From: Kiritimatiellia bacterium
GTDB taxonomy: Bacteria > Verrucomicrobiota > Kiritimatiellia > RFP12 > UBA1067
Length of the DNA stretch: 64,000 nucleotides
Direction of reading: 5' to 3'
Assembly: GCA_017520845.1 (NCBI GenBank)
Contig: JAFXEU010000067.1
Span: 38,890-102,889 of the forward strand
The translations under genes were made by a program, and so were the position numbers. This document shows positions 8,363 through 17,575 of this stretch, in pieces. The stretch's first letter is position 1; every line of letters starts with the position of its first letter. The notes beneath the pieces are model-generated. The model did not search any database. It was not told the origin of the DNA and saw only the letters and a program-made list of their open reading frames with translations.

Positions 8363-8743
8363 ATGTCTTTTATAGCCCGCCACTCCGGCGTCATACTGAC
8401 CGTCGCAATGCTTGTAGCCAGCAATCTTTTCATGACCTTTGCATGGTATTGGCATCTAAAAGCGCATAAGCCCGGCTCGTCAAGTTGGCCGCTTATCGCC
8501 ATAATTCTTGTGAGCTGGCTCATCGCCCTCGTCGAATATATGATTGCCATTCCCGCCAATAGACTAGGCACATCCTCCGGCCTTAACGTCGCGCAGTTGA
8601 AAATCATTCAAGAGGTGGTAACGGTCAGCGTCTTTATCCCCTTTTTAATAATTTTCATGGGCGAGAAATGGCGATGGGACTACCTCTGGGCGCTTCTTTG
8701 TATGATAGGCGCAGTTTACTTCGTCAACCGCTCGAACATATGA
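8363..8743 (+). CDS. DUF486 (DMT-like) membrane protein
   Basis: 126 residues with four predicted membrane helices: about 9-29, 41-64, 83-101 and 106-122. The pattern VASNLFMTFAWYWHLK ... VEYMIAIPANRLG ... LKIIQEVVTVSVF matches the small DUF486 family, distantly related to drug/metabolite transporters. I start at the ATG at 8363, which follows AAAGGAAAA, and not at an ATG 13 codons upstream that lacks a ribosome-binding site. Transported substrate is unknown. It is a single-gene unit with its own promoter and terminator. Confidence 0.85.
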   Translation: MSFIARHSGVILTVAMLVASNLFMTFAWYWHLKAHKPGSSSWPLIAIILVSWLIALVEYMIAIPANRLGTSSGLNVAQLKIIQEVVTVSVFIPFLIIFMGEKWRWDYLWALLCMIGAVYFVNRSNI

Positions 8744-8755
8744 CCGATGTGTTAG

Positions 8756-8791
8756 ACGCCGAGGGTAAGAATCCCTCGGCGTTAATTTTTT
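8756..8791 (+). terminator. terminator after the DUF486 gene
   Basis: ACGCCGAGGG (8756-8765) pairs with CCCTCGGCGT (8773-8782), followed by a T-rich run. Its right arm touches the stop codon of the convergent trmL gene. Confidence 0.85.
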
Positions 8792-9240
8792 GCCGAAATC
8801 TGCCGATAACATTCGTAAGCCGCGATTGAAGCAGCGTTCGCAAGATTTATCGAACGGGCGTGTTCGCCCGGCATGGGAATTTTAAAAAGACGATCCTTGT
8901 ATTTCGAATAAAAATCACGCGGCAGACCCGAACTTTCGTTACCGAACACAAGTGCATCCCCTTCGCGAAATTCACACTCGTACAACGAACGCTCGCCGCG
9001 GGTAGAAAGCATAAAAAACCGGTTTGGATTTTCAACCCGAAGATAATCATCCCACGTATCATGAATGCGAAGATCAAGATTTTTCCAATAATCAAGCCTC
9101 GCCCTTTCGATCGACTTCTCGTCTAAACGAAACCCAAGTGGACGGATCAGATTCAAAGGAACGCCGAGCCCGACACAAAGCCGTCCGATCGCGCCAGTAT
9201 TATGGGGAATTTCAGGCCTTACCAAAACGATTGAGAACAT
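8782..9240 (-). CDS. trmL: tRNA (cytidine/uridine-34-2'-O)-methyltransferase
   Basis: 152 residues, full length for TrmL, a SPOUT methyltransferase that 2'-O-methylates the wobble base of tRNA-Leu. It shows the start MFSIVLVRPEIPHNTGAIGR, the GNESSGLP knot motif near 97-104 and the C-terminal MPGEHARSINLANAASI, which bind S-adenosylmethionine. It is the last gene of a leftward operon purL-ispF-mgtC-trmL with gaps of at most about 20 bp. Confidence 0.95.
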   Translation of the reverse strand: MFSIVLVRPEIPHNTGAIGRLCVGLGVPLNLIRPLGFRLDEKSIERARLDYWKNLDLRIHDTWDDYLRVENPNRFFMLSTRGERSLYECEFREGDALVFGNESSGLPRDFYSKYKDRLFKIPMPGEHARSINLANAASIAAYECYRQISAKN

Positions 9241-9249
9241 TTGAGTCTC

Positions 9250-9708
9250 CTATCGTTTTTCTTCAGCATTCCCGACCTTACGGTTAAGCTCCTCCTCGGT
9301 AGGACGACGAAAAGCGAAAACCGCGATTTCAAGACCGACAAGAGAGAGCAGCGTCGCCACGCCCGCCAATGCATACATCCCGGCGGCAACCGTCATTCCG
9401 ATTCCCGACGAAACCCATATTCCCGCGGCTGTCGTCAAACCGTGCACCGCATGACGACGGTCCATAATGATGGCGCCCGCACCGATAAACCCAATTCCGC
9501 TGACTATCTGGGCGGCCACGCGCGAAGGATCTCCCTGCCCTTCAAATCCGTACTGCGACAAAAGCATTAAAAGAGCAGAACCGATCGCGACCAAAAGATG
9601 TGTGCGCAGACCCGCAACTTTCGAACGATATTCACGCTCCAGCCCGATAAGCCCACCGAGCAGCGCCGCCACAAAAAGGCGGATTATCATTTCTCCTGTT
9701 CCGATCAT
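9250..9708 (-). CDS. MgtC/SapB family membrane protein
   Basis: 152 residues with hydrophobic segments and the family signature LLGGLIGLEREYRSKVAGLRTHLLV, followed by GGDPSRVAAQIVSGIGFIGAG-like sequence (read as EGQGDPSRVAAQIVSGIGF) and LTTAAGIWVSSGIGM. MgtC-type proteins affect Mg2+ homeostasis and F-ATPase activity in some pathogens; the role in this organism is not shown. The ATG has a GGAGG site 7 bp upstream. It lies between ispF and trmL in one operon. Confidence 0.88.
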   Translation of the reverse strand: MIGTGEMIIRLFVAALLGGLIGLEREYRSKVAGLRTHLLVAIGSALLMLLSQYGFEGQGDPSRVAAQIVSGIGFIGAGAIIMDRRHAVHGLTTAAGIWVSSGIGMTVAAGMYALAGVATLLSLVGLEIAVFAFRRPTEEELNRKVGNAEEKR

Positions 9709-9727
9709 TTAAATCCTCCAGCAAAAC

Positions 9728-10219
9728 TCATGAAGATGTTTTATTCAACAATGCTACCGCATGAACTTCTATGCCGACACCCGCACCGACGTCGTCCATC
9801 CGCTCGTTCGTTTTACCCTTTACGCTTATACGATTGACGCCGTCCTCTTCACCAGGGAAAAGTATTCCGGCGAGACGCTTTCGGATCGCGGGGATATGAG
9901 GCGAAAGTTTCGGTCTTTCGCATATTACCGTCGCGTCGACGTTCCCGACGCACCAACCGGCATTGCGAACCTCAGCAACGACCGCTTCGAGAAGTTTCGT
10001 CGAATCAGCACCGCGCCACTTTTCGTCGGTATCGGGAAAATGAGAGCCGATATCGCCGAGAGCCGCCGCGCCGAGAAGCGCGTCAATTATCGCATGGATA
10101 AGCACATCTGCGTCGGAATGTCCCTTTAAGCCCTTTTCGTACGGTATCACCACACCGCCGAGAATGAGCTTTCGCCCTTCCTCGAAACGGTGTGAATCAT
10201 ATCCGAAACCGACGCGCAC
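9728..10219 (-). CDS. ispF: 2-C-methyl-D-erythritol 2,4-cyclodiphosphate synthase
   Basis: 163 residues, standard for IspF, which cyclises CDP-methylerythritol 2-phosphate in the non-mevalonate isoprenoid pathway. The zinc-site motif GYDSHRF near residues 5-11, the [19 protein letters not shown] stretch and the [13 protein letters not shown] loop are present. The start directly abuts the purL stop with no gap, so translation is probably coupled. The ispA-type prenyl synthase of the same pathway is at 28 kb. Confidence 0.97.
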   Translation of the reverse strand: MRVGFGYDSHRFEEGRKLILGGVVIPYEKGLKGHSDADVLIHAIIDALLGAAALGDIGSHFPDTDEKWRGADSTKLLEAVVAEVRNAGWCVGNVDATVICERPKLSPHIPAIRKRLAGILFPGEEDGVNRISVKGKTNERMDDVGAGVGIEVHAVALLNKTSS

Positions 10220-13200
10220 TTATTTACCTTCGGTGGCGAAGCGGTAGACGTTCTGGAACATACGCATCCACGGACCGTTCTCTTTGAAGACGTCGGGATT
10301 GTAGCTCAGCTGGCACGCTCTGAAGCCGCGCTCCGGATGAGGCATCATAATCGTGGCGCGACCGTCGGCCGACGTAAACGCCGTCTGACCACCGATAGAG
10401 CCGTTCGGATTGTAGGGGTAGCGCTCCGTCGCGTTGCCGCGTCCATCGACATAATGAGCGGCGCACGTGGCGGGCGTAAAGCCGTCGGTCCAGACGCGAC
10501 CCTCACCGTGAGCGACGGCGATCGGGAGACGGGAGCCTTCCATTCCCTTGAAGAAGATGGACGGAGAAGGCTCTATCTCGATCGTCGCATAGCGCGCTTC
10601 GAACTGCTCGGAAACGTTGCGGACGAACTTAGGCCAGGCTTCAGCTCCGGGAATGATATCCTTAAGCTGAGAGAGCATCTGGCAGCCGTTGCAAACGCCG
10701 AGCGAGAAAGTATCCTTACGGGCGAAGAACTTAGCGAACATCTTTTTAAGGCGATCGTTATAAAGGATCGAGCGCGCCCAGCCGGAGCCGGCGCCGAGAA
10801 CATCGCCGTAAGAGAAGCCTCCGCACGCTACGAGGCCCTTGAAGTCGGCAAGGTCGACCTTACCGGAAATCAAGTCGCTCATGTGGACGTCCTGACAGTC
10901 GAAGCCTGCGAGAGAGAATGCGGCAGCCATTTCGATATGGCCGTTAACACCCTGCTCACGAAGAATGCACATCTTAGGCTTCATGGACGATTTAGCCTTA
11001 AACGCCTTATCGTCGGGATTGTAAGTCAACTTAAAGTTAAGCCCGGGATCCGTCTCATCAAGACCGTTATCGTACTCCTCCTTCGCGCAGACGGGATTAT
11101 CGCGCAACGCCTGCATACGATAAGTCGTCTCGCTCCAAGCACGGCGAAGATACGTAAGATCGGTCTTGACCGCGAGGCGCGAACCGACGGAAACCTCAAA
11201 GTCTCTCGTATCGTCGGGCTCGCCGATAACGACGGCGGGAACGCGCGCGGACTTAAAGATCGCGAGGACATCCTTGAGATTCTCGTCGGCTACCTGAAGA
11301 ACGGCGCCGGGCTGCTCCGTAAAGAGCTGACCGAGAACATCACCATCAGGAAGCTCGACTTTAATGCCGCGGCCACCAGTAATCGCCATTTCAGCGAGCG
11401 TTACCACGATACCGCCGTCGGAGCGATCATGGTAAGCGAGAGCCTTCTTCTCGCGGACGATCTTCTGCATCGCGTTGAAAAAGCGCTTCAGATCGGCGGC
11501 GTTGCAATCGGCGTGAGTGTTGCCGAGCTGCGTGTAAACCTGAGCGAGCGCGGTCGCGCCGAGGGGGCATGCGCCGTTACCGAGATCGACGTAGACGAGT
11601 TTAGACGCGCCAGGCTTCAAGTCGGGAGTGAGCGTTAAGCGAACATCGTTCACGGGCGCGAAGCTCGAAATCACGAGAGAGAGAGGCGCGACCTGCTTTT
11701 TATCTTCGCCGTTCGAATCCTTCCACGTCGTATGCATTGAGCAAGAGTCTTTGCCGACGGGAATCGAAACGCCGAGTTTCGGGCAGAAATTAAGGCCGAC
11801 CTCCTGAACGGTATCATAAAGAATCGCGTCTTCGCCGGGATCGCCGCACGGAGCCATCCAGTTGGCCGAAAGACGGATCTGGCCGATGTCGCCGACATCG
11901 GCGGCGGCGAGGTTCGTAATCGCCTCAGTAATCGCCATACGGCCGGAAGCGGGTCCGTCGAGAAGCGCGATGGGAGTGCGCTCGCCGGTAGCCATCGCCT
12001 GACCGTTGAAGGTCTTGTATCCCATCGTCGTAACGGCGCAGTCCGCCGCGGGAAGCTGATACTTACCTACCATCTGATCGCGGGCTACGCGGCCTGTAAC
12101 CGTGCGGTCGGTAATCGTAATAAGAAACGTCTTGTCGGCGACCGCGGGAAGATGGAGAACTCGCGTCAACGCGTCGATGGGCTTTACGCCCTCGAAATTC
12201 GCGGCCTTGCGAACCTGCTTAACGCGCTTGACGTTACGCACCATGCGCGGAGGCTTGCCGAGAAGAACCTTAATATCCATGTCGATAGGCTTATCGCCGA
12301 AATGCTCATCCTCGAGAATAAGCTGACCGTCGCCGGTCGCGACGCCGATGAACGCGACGGGGCAGCGCTCGCGCTCGCAGAGAGATTCGAAGAACGCCTT
12401 AGCCTCGGGCTTGAGAGCGAGAACATAACGCTCCTGAGCCTCGCAGCACCAGATCTCCATCGGGTTCATCGACTTCTCTTCGTTATGAATCGAGCGAAGA
12501 GAGAACTTACCGCCCGTAGCTTCGACGAGCTCGGGACAACCGTTCGAAAGACCTCCCGCGCCGATATCATGGATCGAGAGAATCGGGTTAGCCTTGCCGA
12601 GCGAAGAACACGCATCAATAACGCCCTGGCAGCGACGCTGCATTTCGGCGTTGCCGCGCTGAACGGAGTTAAAGTCGAGAGCTTCGGAGTTCGTACCCGT
12701 CATCATCGAGCTCGCCGCGCCGCCGCCGAGACCGATGCGCATGGCGGGACCGCCGATCTGAACGATGAGAGAGCCGATCTTAACAGGCTTCTTCTGAACC
12801 TGGCTGTTGCGGATCGAGCCCATACCGCCTGCGAGCATAATCGGCTTATGGTAACCGCGCAATTCGCCGGCGATTTCGCCTTCGTACGTGCGGAAGAAAC
12901 CGCAAAGCTGGGGACGACCGAACTCATTACCGAACGCCGCGCCGCCGATAGGACCTTCGGTCATGATCTGAAGAGGCGTCGCGAGGCGAGTCGGGAAATC
13001 GGCGAAAATACGCTCCCAAGGCTGAGGGAAGCCGGGGATGCGGAGGTTGGAAACCATAAAGCCGCAGATGCCCGCGCCAGTGCAGGAGCCGGCGCCCGTA
13101 GCCGCCTCGTCGCGGATTTCGCCGCCGACGCCGGTCGCCGCGCCAGGATAAGGCGAAATCGCCGTCGGATGGTTGTGGGTCTCGACCTTCATAAGCTGAT

Positions 13201-14029
13201 CAAGATCGTCCTTCTTAAAGGCGTAGGAATTAGTCTTAGGATTAATCGAGAATACGTCAGTCTTAAAGCCAGCGATGACGGACGAGTTATCCTTATACGC
13301 CGAAAGCGTATCTTTAGGACGCTTAGCGTGGGTATTCTTAATCATCTCAAAAAGAGACTTCTTCTGACGCTTACCGTCGATGATGAACTCGGCGCCGAAA
13401 ATCTTGTGGCGGCAATGCTCGGAGTTTACCTGACCGAACATCACAAGCTCAGTGTCAGTCGGGTTGCGGCCGGCCGCCGCGAAGCTCTTCGCGAGATACT
13501 CCATCTCAGGCTCGGAAATCGCAAGACCGAGCTCGTCGTTCGCCTCGCGAATTGCTTCGATACCCTTAGTGAGAACATCGAAAATCCTGCCGGGCTTAGG
13601 CTCGCCCGCCTCGAAAAGATCGGCGATATCCTCATAAACGCCCTCGGTCATCTTATCGTAAAGAGCGGAGAAACACTGCTCGGGGAGCGGTTTCGAGGTC
13701 TTAAAGCGGATGCCGCGCTCTACGCGCTCAATCGACTTAAGATCGCAGTTATGAAAAATATCGGTAGCCTTGGTGCTCCAGGGAGAAATGGTACCCTTTC
13801 TCGGGGTTACGAAAAAGTCCGCGTCATCGCACTGACCTTCGGCATTGAGCAGCACACCCGCGCGCTGAAGCTCTTCAACCGAAAAAGACTCGTCTTTCAT
13901 TTTAAGGGCATAAACCCACTTCGCGTCAATCTCGACAGGGCCAAGCGTGGGGTCGAGCTTGGCGATAGCGTCTTTTATCGCATCAAGTCTGAACGGCGAA
14001 TAAGCATCAGAACCGATAAGAAGAATCAT
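10220..14029 (-). CDS. purL: phosphoribosylformylglycinamidine synthase, large single-chain type
   Basis: 1269 residues, the long proteobacterial-type enzyme that converts FGAR and glutamine to FGAM in purine synthesis. The synthetase part has KVETHNHPTAISPYPGAATG and the C-terminal class I glutamine amidotransferase has GVCNGCQMLSQL (nucleophile Cys) and MMPHPERGF (His/Glu). I start at the ATG at 14029, preceded by GGAGAG at 7 nt; the frame extends six codons further but without better signals. A TATAAT on the minus strand at 14078-14083 probably belongs to the promoter of this purL-ispF-mgtC-trmL operon. Confidence 0.97.
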   Translation of the reverse strand: MILLIGSDAYSPFRLDAIKDAIAKLDPTLGPVEIDAKWVYALKMKDESFSVEELQRAGVLLNAEGQCDDADFFVTPRKGTISPWSTKATDIFHNCDLKSIERVERGIRFKTSKPLPEQCFSALYDKMTEGVYEDIADLFEAGEPKPGRIFDVLTKGIEAIREANDELGLAISEPEMEYLAKSFAAAGRNPTDTELVMFGQVNSEHCRHKIFGAEFIIDGKRQKKSLFEMIKNTHAKRPKDTLSAYKDNSSVIAGFKTDVFSINPKTNSYAFKKDDLDQLMKVETHNHPTAISPYPGAATGVGGEIRDEAATGAGSCTGAGICGFMVSNLRIPGFPQPWERIFADFPTRLATPLQIMTEGPIGGAAFGNEFGRPQLCGFFRTYEGEIAGELRGYHKPIMLAGGMGSIRNSQVQKKPVKIGSLIVQIGGPAMRIGLGGGAASSMMTGTNSEALDFNSVQRGNAEMQRRCQGVIDACSSLGKANPILSIHDIGAGGLSNGCPELVEATGGKFSLRSIHNEEKSMNPMEIWCCEAQERYVLALKPEAKAFFESLCERERCPVAFIGVATGDGQLILEDEHFGDKPIDMDIKVLLGKPPRMVRNVKRVKQVRKAANFEGVKPIDALTRVLHLPAVADKTFLITITDRTVTGRVARDQMVGKYQLPAADCAVTTMGYKTFNGQAMATGERTPIALLDGPASGRMAITEAITNLAAADVGDIGQIRLSANWMAPCGDPGEDAILYDTVQEVGLNFCPKLGVSIPVGKDSCSMHTTWKDSNGEDKKQVAPLSLVISSFAPVNDVRLTLTPDLKPGASKLVYVDLGNGACPLGATALAQVYTQLGNTHADCNAADLKRFFNAMQKIVREKKALAYHDRSDGGIVVTLAEMAITGGRGIKVELPDGDVLGQLFTEQPGAVLQVADENLKDVLAIFKSARVPAVVIGEPDDTRDFEVSVGSRLAVKTDLTYLRRAWSETTYRMQALRDNPVCAKEEYDNGLDETDPGLNFKLTYNPDDKAFKAKSSMKPKMCILREQGVNGHIEMAAAFSLAGFDCQDVHMSDLISGKVDLADFKGLVACGGFSYGDVLGAGSGWARSILYNDRLKKMFAKFFARKDTFSLGVCNGCQMLSQLKDIIPGAEAWPKFVRNVSEQFEARYATIEIEPSPSIFFKGMEGSRLPIAVAHGEGRVWTDGFTPATCAAHYVDGRGNATERYPYNPNGSIGGQTAFTSADGRATIMMPHPERGFRACQLSYNPDVFKENGPWMRMFQNVYRFATEGK

Positions 14030-14115
14030 TTTTTTCTCTCCAAACAAAGTAAATTATTTTAAGGGAATATTAGTCATATTATACCATATTCAACCCAAGG
14101 CTGACGAAATAAACT

Positions 14116-15192
14116 TTATCGCTTCGCAACCGTTTTCTCCACCAGATCGGCAACCCGTTTAGCGGCGTCGGGGATTGACATCATACCCATCTTATCCGCC
14201 ATCGCCTCAAGTTTCTCGCCCGCGTCGTATTTCGACAATATGTAATGGCAAAGATTATGAGCCGTGAGCTTGTCCTGAATGGCTTCGTCCGCGGCCCCCT
14301 TTTTAACGAAAGCTTCGGCGTTGAAGTGCTGATGATTCCGGAGCGCTGACGGCAACGGTATGAAAAGCGCGGGCTTTTTACATTCGGCAAGTTCAAAACA
14401 CGTCGACGCGCCGGCCCGGGCAATGACGAAATCGGCGGAGGCGAACGCATCGGCCATACGATCCTCGAACGCTTTAACGCGCGAGGGGATAGACTTAAGC
14501 AGATACGCCGCAATCACGCGCCCCTCGTCCATGCCGCCTGTCTGGTGGATGACGTACAGCGGACGGGACGATTTTCCCCTCGCTTGGAGAGTCTTATGCA
14601 AAAGAATAACCGCATCCGTCACAAGATCGTTTACGGCGTGGGCGCCCTGGCTTCCGCCCGTGATAAAAACAACGAACGACCCGGCGGGAATAAAATCGAA
14701 CCGCTTGCCCTGCGAAATGCCGGCGCGGACGGGAAGCCCCGTATGAACGGTTTTTACGGAAGGAAGATACTTGCTTGTATCTTCGAAACTTATCGCCACA
14801 ACCTTGGCGTAGCGGGAAAGAAATTCAACGGCCTTGCCGGGAACGGTATTCGCTTCATGAAGAACGACAGGAACGCCCGCAGACTTGGCCGCAAGCACCG
14901 GAGCGAGCGACGAATAGCTGCCCATCGCAAGCAGCACATCCGGCTTCACGCGCCGCATTTCTCTCCGGCAGCGGAAAATCGCTCTCAGATTGGCAAAGGC
15001 GTTCCCCAGCGACATCTGCCTGGCGCCGGTCGAAAAAAGCTGCCCCTTCCAGTTTCGCATGACGCTTGATTCAACATCGCGGCCGGAATCCCAAATCGTC
15101 ACTTCATGGCCACGTTTCAAAAGTTCTTCCGCAACCGCAAGACCCGGGAACGCGTGTCCGCCGGTACCGCCGCAAGCTACAACAATCTTCAT
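14116..15192 (-). CDS. murG: UDP-GlcNAc:lipid I N-acetylglucosaminyltransferase
   Basis: 358 residues, normal MurG length. This GT28 enzyme makes lipid II at the inner face of the membrane. It shows the G-rich loop ACGGTGGHAFPGLAVAEEL, the second loop TGGSQGAHAVND and the UDP-binding region ARAGASTCFELAECKKPALFIPLP. It starts 4 bp after the acidic exported protein gene in the infC-psd-pssA operon, not in the division cluster at 28-32 kb where murG often sits. Confidence 0.95.
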   Translation of the reverse strand: MKIVVACGGTGGHAFPGLAVAEELLKRGHEVTIWDSGRDVESSVMRNWKGQLFSTGARQMSLGNAFANLRAIFRCRREMRRVKPDVLLAMGSYSSLAPVLAAKSAGVPVVLHEANTVPGKAVEFLSRYAKVVAISFEDTSKYLPSVKTVHTGLPVRAGISQGKRFDFIPAGSFVVFITGGSQGAHAVNDLVTDAVILLHKTLQARGKSSRPLYVIHQTGGMDEGRVIAAYLLKSIPSRVKAFEDRMADAFASADFVIARAGASTCFELAECKKPALFIPLPSALRNHQHFNAEAFVKKGAADEAIQDKLTAHNLCHYILSKYDAGEKLEAMADKMGMMSIPDAAKRVADLVEKTVAKR

Positions 15193-15196
15193 CGCC

Positions 15197-16666
15197 TTAC
15201 CAATCCCTTTCGTTAGAAGGAAGCCTCATGCTGCGCATACGCGCCTTTTTGTCGGCCTCATGTTCATCACTTCTCTCCTGAGCCCTCTTCAGTAGAGCCT
15301 CGATTTCTTTCATCTCAGATTCCTTTTCCCGTGCTTCGCCCTTACGCTCATCGCCTTTATTCTCCCGAGCGTCTTCATTATCCCGATCGTTCTTTTCGGA
15401 TTCCTTGTTTTCAGACCGGTTATCTTCCTTTCCGTCGGATTTATCTTCGCCGGAATTATCCTTATCGTCCTTATTCTGGTCGTTTTGCCTGTTCTGATCC
15501 GACTTCCCGTCGTTGTTTTGTTTATCCTGCCGTTTATTGTTATCGTTCGAATTATCTTGATTGTTGTCTTTCGGCAGAAGCCTGGATATCTCGACCGCCG
15601 ACTCCAAGGCTTCGCGCCGCTTGTCCGAACTCGGATTTTTTACGCATTCCTCCTGAGCCCGTTCCAGTTTCTCGGCAAGATCGCTTATTCTGGCCTGAAC
15701 TTCGGCGGTAAAAGGCGGCTTGTTCGTATCGGCCTGAGCCATCATCTCCTGCTGTTTGGCCCATTCGGGGAATTTCGAGCGAAATGCCTTCGTATAATCA
15801 AGCGACTCATTCAACCAAGGTCTTCCGCATTCCGCAGCGACATTGTCGCAGGCGTTGGACAAACTTTGGACAACCTCGTTCATCGCCTCCGGCGGAGGGA
15901 CCACGTTCTTGTAAAACTCCGTAAATCCCCCTTCGGCTGCAGCAAGATCGCGCTCTGCATCGGCATCGAGATCGGAAAGTTTACGCGCCGCGTCAACCGT
16001 CCTCTTGTGCAGCTCGTCGACGTACCGAAGAATCTCCGCCTGTTCGTTCTGGTTCGTTACGGATTTTAAAATAGACTCTTTCAGCAAAATCCACTTATCA
16101 GCGAGTTTTTCGCCGCGGGAACCGAAAGCGTCCGCCGTCGACACCGCCTTGTCGGCGTCGTTCGTTGCCGCGACAATCAAATCCTCGAGCCCGGATATCA
16201 GATTCCTGGACTCTGAGACGGCTTCTTTCAAAAGCTGAACGGGCGAAACATTCTGCGCAGAAGCGAGAAGTTCGTCCATCCGCTTACGCTCGCGCAATTC
16301 CGGAATATCGGCAATCGCCAGAGAAAAATTGTCGTTAAGCCTCTTGTCGTCAGGGGCGGCGCGAAGCGCGATCTGGGCGGCGCGGGCGGCTTTCTCAAGA
16401 CGCTCCAGCACATTTGTGGATCCTTCCGCACGCGCCGCGTCGTACTCAAGTTTCGCGACGACCTCGGCGGCCCGTGCTCCGTGCGTCCGCGAATTCATAA
16501 GCTGGCGCATAACGGAAAGCGCATTCGTTACATCGCCTGAATTGTAACTGTCTACACCTTCATTCCATATTTCGGAATCCGTCTTCGGCCCGTCGGTTTG
16601 ACCGCCTCCGCCAAAAAGAGGAAGAATAGCCGTTGAAAAAACGAGTAATAGACCAGTCTTCCTCAT
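15197..16666 (-). CDS. exported acidic TPR-like protein, possibly BatC/BatE-like
   Basis: 489 residues starting with a signal peptide (MRKTGLLLVFSTAILPLFGG). Residues about 30-120 look like TPR helices (EIWNEGVDSYNSGDVTNALS; AARAAQIALRAAPDDKRLND). The middle is helical. Residues about 370-460 are an extreme Asp/Asn/Lys/Glu low-complexity region, followed by a short conserved-looking end, RMRSMRLPSNERDW. TPR repeats plus such an acidic tract and R-D-W tail resemble Bat-operon TPR proteins of Bacteroidetes and Verrucomicrobia, but no BatA/B/D gene is in view. Located between pssA and murG with very short gaps. Function unknown. Confidence 0.6.
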   Translation of the reverse strand: MRKTGLLLVFSTAILPLFGGGGQTDGPKTDSEIWNEGVDSYNSGDVTNALSVMRQLMNSRTHGARAAEVVAKLEYDAARAEGSTNVLERLEKAARAAQIALRAAPDDKRLNDNFSLAIADIPELRERKRMDELLASAQNVSPVQLLKEAVSESRNLISGLEDLIVAATNDADKAVSTADAFGSRGEKLADKWILLKESILKSVTNQNEQAEILRYVDELHKRTVDAARKLSDLDADAERDLAAAEGGFTEFYKNVVPPPEAMNEVVQSLSNACDNVAAECGRPWLNESLDYTKAFRSKFPEWAKQQEMMAQADTNKPPFTAEVQARISDLAEKLERAQEECVKNPSSDKRREALESAVEISRLLPKDNNQDNSNDNNKRQDKQNNDGKSDQNRQNDQNKDDKDNSGEDKSDGKEDNRSENKESEKNDRDNEDARENKGDERKGEAREKESEMKEIEALLKRAQERSDEHEADKKARMRSMRLPSNERDW

Positions 16667-16692
16667 CGCGGGTTAACGGCAAATCCATCCAC

Positions 16693-17562
16693 TTAAGCGC
16701 CGGGATTCTGGGACTCGTAATTAGACTTGGCCTTCAGGAATATAAGAGCGCCCAAAGGAACGGTTAAAATATAAATCGCGCCGATTACTCCAAGCGTCAG
16801 CCAGAGATTGAAGAAAAGGCAGCCGACGATAAAAAGCCCCAACGCGACAACAGGCATCTGGGAACTCTTTTTCACACGGATCGCCTTGAGCGAAACAGTC
16901 GGAATTCTCGAGGCCATGAGCACGCCGACGAAAAGAAGCATCGCCATTCCAAAATAGGGATGGGACATGAATTCGTAAACTTTAGGGTAAATCGCTCTGG
17001 CTCCGATAGTTTTCTCGAACGAATCAAGCAGAATGTACGGCGTAAGAACCATCCAGCAACCGCCGGGCGCCGGTACGCCCGTAAAGAAGTGTTTCCAGTA
17101 CGGGAGCTGCTCCTGCTCGAGCATCGTGTTGAATCGGGCGAGACGGAAGCAATCGCACATCGCGTAAAAAAGAGAACAGGCCAAAACCGCGCGAATCAAA
17201 ACGGGATTCATTTTTACACCGTCTATCTCATGGGTCGGACCGCCTGTAAGCCAAAAATACATGAACATCGCGGGCGCGACGCCGAAATTCACGAAATCGG
17301 CGAGAGAATCGAGTTCGGCGCCGAGCTTTGAACTCGCGTTCAAAAGGCGCGCGACCCTACCGTCCATGCCGTCGCAGACGCAGGCTATAAGCAGCGCCAC
17401 CAATGCTTCGCCAAAACGCCCCTCGCTCGAAAGGGAGATCGACGTTATGCCCGCGCATGCGGCGATTGATGTTATAAGATTGGGAATGAGAGCCTTTAGG
17501 GGAATGCTTTTTTTAACGTCATCCCTCTTGTCTTTGCGGCCTCTGAATCTGAACCTGCCCAC
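16693..17562 (-). CDS. pssA: CDP-diacylglycerol-serine O-phosphatidyltransferase
   Basis: 289 residues of membrane protein. The CDP-alcohol phosphotransferase signature D-G-x2-A-R-x8-G-x3-D-x3-D is present as DGMDGRVARLLNASSKLGAE followed by LDSLAD, near residues 65-90. The enzyme makes phosphatidylserine, which Psd, encoded 13 bp upstream in the same operon, decarboxylates to phosphatidylethanolamine. Several hydrophobic helices follow. Slightly longer than the shortest members because of a charged N-terminal extension (MGRFRFRGRKDKRDD). Confidence 0.93.
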   Translation of the reverse strand: MGRFRFRGRKDKRDDVKKSIPLKALIPNLITSIAACAGITSISLSSEGRFGEALVALLIACVCDGMDGRVARLLNASSKLGAELDSLADFVNFGVAPAMFMYFWLTGGPTHEIDGVKMNPVLIRAVLACSLFYAMCDCFRLARFNTMLEQEQLPYWKHFFTGVPAPGGCWMVLTPYILLDSFEKTIGARAIYPKVYEFMSHPYFGMAMLLFVGVLMASRIPTVSLKAIRVKKSSQMPVVALGLFIVGCLFFNLWLTLGVIGAIYILTVPLGALIFLKAKSNYESQNPGA

Positions 17563-17575
17563 GAGAAAGCTCCTT

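Noticed and set aside
12152..14062. 636-codon open frame on the plus strand
   Set aside because: It lies entirely antisense to purL, whose motifs are complete. The product is Arg-rich without domains, a by-product of GC-biased codons.
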